DNA from: Gammaproteobacteria bacterium
GTDB lineage: Bacteria > Pseudomonadota > Gammaproteobacteria > SZUA-229
Direction: 5' to 3'
DNA: 40,374 nt
Assembly: GCA_024277705.1 (NCBI GenBank)
Contig: JAJRUQ010000088.1
Span: 1-40,374, forward strand
The notes below the pieces were generated by a model, which was not told where the DNA came from, did not search any database, and was given only the letters and a program-made list of their open reading frames with translations. Shown piece by piece: positions 19,950 through 28,004 of the stretch (within the stretch, counting starts at the first letter, position 1; the number at the start of each line of letters is the position of its first letter). The translations under genes and the position numbers were made by a program.

Positions 19950-21172
19950 ATTCCTTTACAATAAGCGGCAACATCTCGAAATACCTGCTTCATTCTATAG
20001 CCGCCAGCCTTGAAATCCGTCACGATACTGTCCACTTCTGTGCGATCAGCACTATTACCCGGTTCGCGCAAACAAACCGTCTGAAAGGCTTTTTTCACCT
20101 GACACTGGGCAAACGCTTCGGTATTTGCCAGTTCCATGCCCAGAGATTTAGCACCGCTGCCAATGGCATGGCCTTTTTCATCCAGTGTTAAACCGGGGTA
20201 GTTATCAGACCAGCCCAGCAAGGCATTTTGACCATTACGCCAGTAGTTAATCCAGCTGTCATCAGTGGTCACATAACCGGGTTTAAAATTATTTTCATTA
20301 TTCAGAAACTTTGCCTGTACCGCATTCGGGGTGTACTCCAGTTGTGCCGTATTCTCAACAACATTACCGTCACTATCAGCTGTGAAAATAAGATTGTAAT
20401 AAGCAAAAGCTCCCATCATGCCATCCATACCTGCATGACAACCGACACAGCTGTTCAGATAAATGCGGCTGTCACCGCCCGGGCTACGCGATACATCCTG
20501 ATGCACCCGGTCTGGTATGCGCGAATTATCTTTCAATGGCTCCAGATCCGTACATAAATGATTCATTAAAGTAAAACGAAACATGGCACGACTGGTACCA
20601 AGATAGAAAAAAGCCCGGGAAGCAGCACGCGTGGTCATAACACCTGCGGTGGCCGTACCGTCAAGGCCGGTAACAGCACTCTGTGTTTGTCGCAGCAAAA
20701 TCGTATTATCCGCCAGATTGCCGGCCACCGGCCCCAGCGCTTCCAGTACTTCATAATGCTGGTTATCAGTATTGGCATATGCCGGTGAATTGTTACCGGT
20801 ATACAGGATATCGCCATAAAGTACTTCACGAAAATCGATATCATCACGAATCATACCAATCACCGTAGCGGTATAATCATTCAGAGGCGTAAAAACAGAT
20901 TGATCTTCGTTCGTCCATGGCGCCACAAAGTTCTTTAAAGTAACATTGTAAAAAGCAGGATTTTCCAGTGCTAAATCAGCAGCCGATTTACCGCCGGAAT
21001 CAGTAAGCAGCAGGGCTTCCATCTCAGAAAGAACTGCTTCACTCGGTGGTATGCCGGTGAGACGATCGTGAATACGTTTCGCCTGACGCCTTTGTTCAGC
21101 ATCAGCTAACACAACCTGGCTGAAAACAAGTGCTGTTGTTAGCGAAGAAAGAAGTAAGAATTTTTTAAGCAT
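19946..21172 (-). CDS. Exported protein with one CxxCH (cytochrome c-like) motif
   Basis: Start chosen at MLKKFLLLSSLTTALVFSQVVLA (signal peptide); CVGCH motif; 4-bp overlap with next gene. Confidence 0.75.
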   Translation of the reverse strand: MLKKFLLLSSLTTALVFSQVVLADAEQRRQAKRIHDRLTGIPPSEAVLSEMEALLLTDSGGKSAADLALENPAFYNVTLKNFVAPWTNEDQSVFTPLNDYTATVIGMIRDDIDFREVLYGDILYTGNNSPAYANTDNQHYEVLEALGPVAGNLADNTILLRQTQSAVTGLDGTATAGVMTTRAASRAFFYLGTSRAMFRFTLMNHLCTDLEPLKDNSRIPDRVHQDVSRSPGGDSRIYLNSCVGCHAGMDGMMGAFAYYNLIFTADSDGNVVENTAQLEYTPNAVQAKFLNNENNFKPGYVTTDDSWINYWRNGQNALLGWSDNYPGLTLDEKGHAIGSGAKSLGMELANTEAFAQCQVKKAFQTVCLREPGNSADRTEVDSIVTDFKAGGYRMKQVFRDVAAYCKGI

Positions 21173-21498
21173 AGCTGAAAGATGTCCCTGAAAAAATAAT
21201 CCACCAATGAATAACTGAATGCTATAAATAGCAACGCAGTACACTAGCATAGCCAACAAGCATGAATAAAGATTTATATTTAGGGATTTAGGGATAGTTT
21301 GCAAAAATAAAATCGGGTATTGGTTTACGCCCACACCTGAATTATCATCATAATTGCATACTCTTTATTGATTCTAGTTGGAAGTAAAAAAATTTGCTTA
21401 CCGTTAAGCGTCGAAATACTGCCACTTATCGGTAACTTCTGACGAAATCTCAACAGGAGGCAATAATAAGCAATATCAGACAACTTTTAAGGATTATT

Positions 21499-24279
21499 AT
21501 GGTGTGCTCACACTTTACCGGAATGGCAACCAGGCTATACGCTATCACGCTTGTGGCTTTTTCCCTGTCCTCCTGTACAGAAACTATCGGCAGTTCCGAA
21601 ATAACCGGAGCCGACCCCGGTGTACTGGAAGCCCCTATCGCTTTTGTGAAACGACCGATTCCGGTCGACGATAATGATAATGAAATGCAGTCTGACCTGC
21701 GTGAGCCCTTGTTTTTTGCTGCTGGCGGCGATATTTATCTACGCAGCAACTCCACGGTAACCGCCACAGAACTGAATATCACCGCTGACATAACCGCAGG
21801 CCAGGGCGATGTGAAAGACTTAAAGCCTTCTTTTGATGGCACCCGCTTATTGTTCAGCCTCCGCCTGTTCGACCCGAACCCCAACGATGATGACACGCCC
21901 AGCTGGAATATTTATGAATATGACCTGGCAGCAAAAACAACACGGCGCATCATCAGCAATGACCTGACCGCTGAACAGGGTGATGATATCGGCCCTGCCT
22001 ACCTGCCGGATGGCCGTATTGTTTTTAGTTCCAACAGACAGCGTCAGTCCGGAGAAATGCTGACCAATGAAGGCAAACCCCGCTTCCGCGCCCTTGATGA
22101 AGACAGAAACACCGTTGCCATGGTATTACATGTAATGGATAGTGACGGCGGTAATCTGCAGCAAATTTCCTTCAATCAAAGCCATGATCTTGATCCACTG
22201 GTATTAAGCAACAGTTACCCCGGTGAAATCGCCTTTACCCGCTGGGATAATACCGCGAGCAACGATGCCATGCATCTGTACAAAATAAACCCCGATGGCA
22301 GTGCTCTGCAGGTATTATACGGTGTCCACAGCCATGACACCGGTACCAATAATGCCGGGACAAATGATTCAACCATCCAGTTTACACAGGCAGAAGAAAT
22401 GCTGGACGGAAGGATAATGGCAATCACCCGGCCATATACCGGAACTTATGGCGGCGGCAACATTGTTATTATCGATATTGAAAATTTTGTCAATCAAACA
22501 CAGCCGGTATTTAACATGACCGGTTTACCGGGCCCGGCACAAACACCGGCAACCATCAATAACGTCAGCACTGCCGCTGACGAAATATCAACAGCCGGCC
22601 GCTACAGCGCCGCCTACCCGTTATGGGACGGCAGTAACCGTATTCTGGTCAGTAAAAGCATCTGCGTGCTGAAACTTGATGGTATCAGTCGCCCCTGCAT
22701 AGAGCCCTATCTGTCAAATGTTGACAGCGTAGAAGTGTCACCGGTTTATGGCATCTGGCTCTATGACGTGAGCAACAATACAGAAAGAATCATCATTCTT
22801 GCCGAACAGGGTATGGTTATTACCGATATTGTGGCGCTGCAATCACGTCCTGCTCCCATGATAAAATCGAACGCTAATATCAATACGCTGTGGGCAGATG
22901 AAGGCATGGCCGCTGTTCATGTGAAAAGTGTTTATGATTTTGGCAATGCCGGCTTTGACGGTTGTTTTCTGTCAGAATGCAGCAGTGCCGCCGGCATAAA
23001 CTCGGTCAATGACCTGGGTGATCCGATGCAGGCCACTGCCGACCAACGCCCTGCCCGTTTTATACGGCTGATAAAAGCGGTAGCACTGCCGGACCGCAAT
23101 GATCCTGATCTGGGCAATGATGCTCCCAACCTTAATCGTGCTGCTTTCGGACCGTCAAGAAATCAGGGCATGCGTGAAATCATAGGTTATGCCCCGGTCG
23201 AACCCGATGGTTCAGTCAAGGTAAAAGTGCCGGCAAACATTCCTCTGGCGATCAATGTACTGGATAAATCCGGCAGACGTATCGGTGCACGACATGAAAA
23301 CTGGTTTCAGTTAAAACCAGGTGAAACCATGACCTGCACCGGCTGCCACACACACAACACTGACAACAATGCGGCCCCGGAAATACACCATCGCCCTGAT
23401 GCGGAAACACCCTCAATCAATACCGGCATACCCGCCAGTGGCATCTTTGAAAACACCCGCATCCCCGGCAGCACCGATGTTTATTTTGGCAATCCAGGGG
23501 AAACCATGGCCGAGGTCCGGTTCAAACTGGCAACCACAGAACCACAGCTCAGTCCGGATCTTTTTTATAGTGATGTCTGGACAAACCCGGATTTACGTGA
23601 CGTGGACGCAGCATTCAGCCTTGAATATGCCAACCTTGCAACACCACCACCCGCCAGCAATAATTGCTTGCGCGATGCCGCTGCCTGGGATTTCAAATGC
23701 CGCATCGTAATTAATTATGAGCAGCACATACATCCGATGTGGTCAGTACCCCGTGGCGTAGATGGTGCCAACACCTGCACTAACTGCCATACCACTTTTG
23801 ATAACACGCTCATGCTGGACAAAGTCGCTGACGGCCAGCTTGATCTGACTGATGGTTTTTCAGATCAGCAAATGGCACGCTTCAAATCATATCGGGAGTT
23901 ATTTTTCAGTGATGCCGGACAGGAGCTGGATGCAACCGGCACACTGGTGAACATCCAGATTGAAGTGCCGATTCTTGATGAAAACGGTGCTCCTGCTGTC
24001 GATCTTAACGGCACTCCATTAACCGAATTTATCGATGACCCGGATGCCAGCACCGCCGCAAGCATGTCAGCAAATGGTGCCAGGAACAGTTATTTTATGG
24101 AAAAAATGACAGAAACCGAACTAATCGCCGGCAGAAGACTATTATCTCCAGGTCAGGCAAATTATCTCAATCATTCCACATTTATGAGTGCCGATGAACT
24201 GCGCCTGATCAGTGAATGGCTGGATATAGGTGCGCAATACTTTAATGACCCATTTGACCCTGATGTGCCGATGAATTAA
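21499..24279 (+). CDS. HzsA-like (hydrazine synthase alpha-related) lipoprotein with PD40/TolB-like propeller repeats and two CxxCH motifs
   Basis: Lipobox LSSC; KDLKPSFDGTRLLFSLR, IGPAYLPDGRIVFSSNRQ propeller repeats; CTGCH and CTNCH. Confidence 0.75.
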   Translation: MVCSHFTGMATRLYAITLVAFSLSSCTETIGSSEITGADPGVLEAPIAFVKRPIPVDDNDNEMQSDLREPLFFAAGGDIYLRSNSTVTATELNITADITAGQGDVKDLKPSFDGTRLLFSLRLFDPNPNDDDTPSWNIYEYDLAAKTTRRIISNDLTAEQGDDIGPAYLPDGRIVFSSNRQRQSGEMLTNEGKPRFRALDEDRNTVAMVLHVMDSDGGNLQQISFNQSHDLDPLVLSNSYPGEIAFTRWDNTASNDAMHLYKINPDGSALQVLYGVHSHDTGTNNAGTNDSTIQFTQAEEMLDGRIMAITRPYTGTYGGGNIVIIDIENFVNQTQPVFNMTGLPGPAQTPATINNVSTAADEISTAGRYSAAYPLWDGSNRILVSKSICVLKLDGISRPCIEPYLSNVDSVEVSPVYGIWLYDVSNNTERIIILAEQGMVITDIVALQSRPAPMIKSNANINTLWADEGMAAVHVKSVYDFGNAGFDGCFLSECSSAAGINSVNDLGDPMQATADQRPARFIRLIKAVALPDRNDPDLGNDAPNLNRAAFGPSRNQGMREIIGYAPVEPDGSVKVKVPANIPLAINVLDKSGRRIGARHENWFQLKPGETMTCTGCHTHNTDNNAAPEIHHRPDAETPSINTGIPASGIFENTRIPGSTDVYFGNPGETMAEVRFKLATTEPQLSPDLFYSDVWTNPDLRDVDAAFSLEYANLATPPPASNNCLRDAAAWDFKCRIVINYEQHIHPMWSVPRGVDGANTCTNCHTTFDNTLMLDKVADGQLDLTDGFSDQQMARFKSYRELFFSDAGQELDATGTLVNIQIEVPILDENGAPAVDLNGTPLTEFIDDPDASTAASMSANGARNSYFMEKMTETELIAGRRLLSPGQANYLNHSTFMSADELRLISEWLDIGAQYFNDPFDPDVPMN

Positions 24280-24444
24280 TGTCGCGTCGGCAATACTAAT
24301 GCTTGCACCGGTCTGCAACAAACTGAGCGATAACCCAGTCATCACCCGCAGCAGCGAGTGCTGATACTAAAACCAGTAAAAAACCAGGGCCGGCACAGGG
24401 ATGACTCTATTAATCATGTATGAATTTGTAAATGTTTGATTAGA

Positions 24445-25233
24445 ATGTATAAAAATTGTAATCAACACCGGTTTTTTTACTGGCCTCTGTACATTTTTTT
24501 GTTGTTAGTTTTTTCAGCAGAAATACAGGCGTCATCAGAGGACACGGTATTACTGACCATCGCTGACCCGTTTATTGAAATGCGCACCGGGCCCGGTGAA
24601 GCTTATCCGGTATTCCATGTGCTTGATCGCGGCCAGCAGTTCAGCATCATAGAACGTAAAACTCTGTGGTATAAGATTCGCTCGCAGAACAAAAAAACCG
24701 GCAACAAAACCGGCTGGGTCAGCAAGCAACAGATGCAGCAGACACTGTTACCTTCGGGACAGTATTTACAGCTTAGTGAGGAAACACAGGAAGATTTTAT
24801 TCAAAGACAGTGGGAGCTGGGAGTCACCTCGGGGCAGTTAGCAAATGCCCCGGTATTATCCGTATATGGCGGTTACCTGTTGACTGAAAATATATCCGCC
24901 GAAATCACCCTGGCGCATTCAGTTGCCAGTGTGTCCAGCAGTAATATGGTCAAATTAAATTTATTAATGCAACCTTTTCCAGAATGGTGGATTTCACCTT
25001 TTTTTACTCTGGGAGCAGGCTCCTTACAGGTGATTCCCAAGGCAACACTAATCGATCCGGCTGATAAACAGAATGCAATAAGTCAGGTTGGACTGGGCAT
25101 AAAAACATATTTAACCCGAAAATTTATTTTACGCTTTGAATATAATCAATATATTATTTTCTCAGCCAATAATGACAAAGATGAAAACGAGGACATAGCT
25201 GAATGGAAACTTGGTTTCGCAATTTTTTTCTGA
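24445..25233 (+). CDS. SH3-domain plus outer-membrane beta-barrel protein
   Basis: Signal peptide; bacterial SH3-like MRTGPGEAYPVFHVLDRGQQFSIIERKTLWYKIR...GWVSKQQM; C-terminal amphipathic strands ending in FF. ATG at 24445 preferred over TTG at 24436. Confidence 0.75.
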   Translation: MYKNCNQHRFFYWPLYIFLLLVFSAEIQASSEDTVLLTIADPFIEMRTGPGEAYPVFHVLDRGQQFSIIERKTLWYKIRSQNKKTGNKTGWVSKQQMQQTLLPSGQYLQLSEETQEDFIQRQWELGVTSGQLANAPVLSVYGGYLLTENISAEITLAHSVASVSSSNMVKLNLLMQPFPEWWISPFFTLGAGSLQVIPKATLIDPADKQNAISQVGLGIKTYLTRKFILRFEYNQYIIFSANNDKDENEDIAEWKLGFAIFF

Positions 25234-25859
25234 TTTCACTGCTAATAAGCAACGTCCTTGTCAGTACCGCTGCATATTCGGCTGATGAGAAAAACATCGA
25301 AGATTCCGTATTGATTCAACCGGAAATACAACGCGTGGATTTTGATGAAGCGAAAATCGACAGTAATGATTTCGAGGTTTCATTATTTGCCGGTTACCTC
25401 AACATTGAAGACTTCGGCGTCAACCCTGTACTTGCTGCCAAACTGAATTATTATGTCAATGAGAATATCTTTGTCCAGTTAACACTGGCCCGCTCCAATG
25501 CCGGTGAAACCAGCTATGAAATTTTAAACGGCGGCGCACCGTTATTACCCGATGAAGAAAGAAAATTGCAATATTACAGTATTGATATTGGTTACAATCT
25601 GCTACCGGGTGAAGCTTTTCTCACTGACGAAACATCTTATAACACCGCCTTTTATATATCAGGCGGCATCGGTAATACCACGTTTGCCGGCAGCGACCGC
25701 TTTACCATTAACTTCGGCACCGGTTATCGCCTATTACTCAATGATTCGTTTTCAGTAACCGTAGATTTTCGTAACCTGGTCTTTGATAACGATGTCTTTG
25801 GTAAAAACAAAGTAACCAACAATTTACAGTTTTTAATTGGCGGCGGCTGGTTCTTCTGA
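25203..25859 (+). CDS. Outer-membrane beta-barrel protein
   Basis: Signal peptide, alternating strands, C-terminal GGGWFF; overlaps preceding gene. Confidence 0.75.
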   Translation: METWFRNFFLISLLISNVLVSTAAYSADEKNIEDSVLIQPEIQRVDFDEAKIDSNDFEVSLFAGYLNIEDFGVNPVLAAKLNYYVNENIFVQLTLARSNAGETSYEILNGGAPLLPDEERKLQYYSIDIGYNLLPGEAFLTDETSYNTAFYISGGIGNTTFAGSDRFTINFGTGYRLLLNDSFSVTVDFRNLVFDNDVFGKNKVTNNLQFLIGGGWFF

Positions 25860-25895
25860 CATTTTTTAAAACGAATATTTTAAACAGGTGACTTC

Positions 25896-26420
25896 ATGAA
25901 TAATTTTATAAAAAAAATAATAACTACTTTTACATATTTTATATTTTCTTTTGCGGTTTTCAGCAGCACCTCCGGTATCGCACTGGCAGCAAAAGAAATG
26001 AATGTCCCGGCACCTGACTTCACCTTAAAAAGCCAGCATGGAAAAAACCTGAAATTAAGCGAGTATGCCGGCAACGTTGTATTATTAAATTTCTGGGCTT
26101 CCTGGTGCGGCCCCTGCCGTCTGGAAATGCCCTACCTCAACGCCCTCAATAACAAGTATCAGGCACTGGGATTTATCGTGCTGGGTGTTAATGTTGAAGA
26201 AAACACAGATAAAGCCAGAAACTACCTGAATGACATCCCCGTTGATTTCCCGATACTGTTTGACGATAAAAACATTGTCAGCAAACGATATGATGTCGTC
26301 GCCATGCCAACCACCGTTATCATCGACAGGAACGGCAACATGCGTTATTTGCACCAGGGTTATAAGCCCGGTGATGAAAAAAAATATAAAAAAATAGTAA
26401 ACAAATTAATTCGTGAATAA
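25896..26420 (+). CDS. TlpA-family thioredoxin-like protein
   Basis: APDFTLKSQHGKNLKLSEYAGNVVLLNFWASWCGPCRLEMPYL (WCGPC). Confidence 0.93.
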   Translation: MNNFIKKIITTFTYFIFSFAVFSSTSGIALAAKEMNVPAPDFTLKSQHGKNLKLSEYAGNVVLLNFWASWCGPCRLEMPYLNALNNKYQALGFIVLGVNVEENTDKARNYLNDIPVDFPILFDDKNIVSKRYDVVAMPTTVIIDRNGNMRYLHQGYKPGDEKKYKKIVNKLIRE

Positions 26421-26437
26421 TTTTTCATTCCCCGATA

Positions 26438-26656
26438 ATGCCTAATAAACTATTATTTTTTATTCTCATACTGATGTTGCAAGGCTGCGGTATCGAACCC
26501 TGGGTTAAACCCTATGAACGGGAAAACATTGCCGACCCGATCATGAATTTTAATCGTGACCCGGTGTCCAGCAATTATATACATCATGTATTTGATGCCC
26601 GTGAAGGCGCCAGAGGTGCGGGTGTTGCCACCGGTGGTGGTTGTGGCTGTAACTAA
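26438..26656 (+). CDS. DUF4266-like small lipoprotein
   Basis: 72 aa; lipobox LQGC; WVKPYERENIADPIM...HHVFDAREGARGAGVATGGGCGCN. Confidence 0.8.
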   Translation: MPNKLLFFILILMLQGCGIEPWVKPYERENIADPIMNFNRDPVSSNYIHHVFDAREGARGAGVATGGGCGCN

Positions 26657-26660
26657 ACCC

Positions 26661-27863
26661 ATGACCATGTCTATGAATTTTCTGCGCACCCGGAAAAACA
26701 GCAAAACGGCAAGCCGGATAAATTTAATCAACGCTGCTCTTTATATTATTTTACTGAGTCTGTTGCTGGCATTAATGCAAAACCTGTCAGCCGAAGTGTT
26801 ACCGGAAGATCGCGCCGATGCGCTCTACCATCAGTACCAGGGTGGCGGTGTTAAAGTCACCGGCCCGTCCCTGCTGGTCAGAAAAAAGTTCAGTGAACAA
26901 TGGTCGGCCAGTGGCAACTATTATGTGGATAATATTTCCAGCGCCTCCATTGATGTGATCACCACCGCCAGCCCCTATACCGAGAATCGCAAAGAAGGCT
27001 CTATCGGTGTCGATTTCCTCAATAAAAAAACCCTGATGAGTCTGGGGGTTACAAAAAGTGTGGAAAGTGATTTTGATGCTTCCACCTTCGGCTTTAATAT
27101 TTCACAAACCGTGTTTGGTGATTTAACCACCCTGAGCCTGGGTTATGCTGAAGGCAACAATATCATCCGCGATAACACAAACCCCGATTTCGAAAAAAAT
27201 GCCAAAGTCCGCAATTATCGTTTATCACTGTCACAGGTCATCAGCAAAGACTTCCTTGTAGCGGTGGCACTGGAAACCATCACCGACCAGGGATTTTTAA
27301 ACAACCCCTACCGCTCGATACGATATCTGGATGACAGTGTCGGCCTTGGTTACAGTTACCAGCTAGAAGTCTACCCCAATACCCGCACCAGTACCGCCAC
27401 CGCCATCCGCGGCCGGTATTTTTTACCCTACCGTTCTGCGCTGCATGCCGGTTATCGTTATTTTAGCGATACCTGGGGCATCAGTGCACATACACTGGAG
27501 CTGGGCTATACTCTGCCCTACCGGGATAACTGGCTGCTGGATTTCAGCTACCGCTTTTACAACCAGTCAAAAGCCGATTTTTACAGCGACCTGTTTAATA
27601 CCAAAGACGAATTTATCTTTCTCGCCAGGGACAAGGAGTTAAGCACCTTCAACTCACAAACACTGGGCCTGGGTGCCAGTTATGAATTCAGCAAAAACGG
27701 CACCGGTTTTATCAAACGCGGCAGTTTGAATGTAAACTATGACTTCATTATGTTTGACTATAAAGACTTCAGGGATTTACGGGTAACCGCTACACCGGGT
27801 ACCGAGCCATTGTATTTTTTCAATGCCAGTGTTATCCGGCTGTTTGTTTCTGTCTGGTTTTAA
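26661..27863 (+). CDS. DUF3570-like outer-membrane beta-barrel protein
   Basis: Start chosen at 26661, after the DUF4266 stop; SASIDVITTASPYTENRKEGSIGVDFLNKKTLMSLG; barrel-like strands to the C-terminus (VIRLFVSVWF). Confidence 0.82.
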   Translation: MTMSMNFLRTRKNSKTASRINLINAALYIILLSLLLALMQNLSAEVLPEDRADALYHQYQGGGVKVTGPSLLVRKKFSEQWSASGNYYVDNISSASIDVITTASPYTENRKEGSIGVDFLNKKTLMSLGVTKSVESDFDASTFGFNISQTVFGDLTTLSLGYAEGNNIIRDNTNPDFEKNAKVRNYRLSLSQVISKDFLVAVALETITDQGFLNNPYRSIRYLDDSVGLGYSYQLEVYPNTRTSTATAIRGRYFLPYRSALHAGYRYFSDTWGISAHTLELGYTLPYRDNWLLDFSYRFYNQSKADFYSDLFNTKDEFIFLARDKELSTFNSQTLGLGASYEFSKNGTGFIKRGSLNVNYDFIMFDYKDFRDLRVTATPGTEPLYFFNASVIRLFVSVWF

Positions 27864-28004
27864 CACACACAGATAAACGCAAACAAAAAACTGTGTTTTT
27901 ATTTTGTGTCATCCTGAACAACAGTAAAAGATCTTACTGAAAATGCTTCGCTACTATTCGAAATAATATTCTCTTCATTGTTTTTTCATGTTCATTTGCG
28001 GACA

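Noticed and set aside
26556-26660. N-terminal extension of the DUF3570 ORF in the ORF track
   Set aside because: Overlaps the DUF4266 gene in another frame; an ATG at 26661 directly after the DUF4266 stop is more plausible.
19946-27863. A genuine anammox hydrazine synthase operon
   Set aside because: Only an HzsA-like architecture is seen; no HzsB/HzsC partners and the neighbours are OM barrels, ApbE and TlpA.
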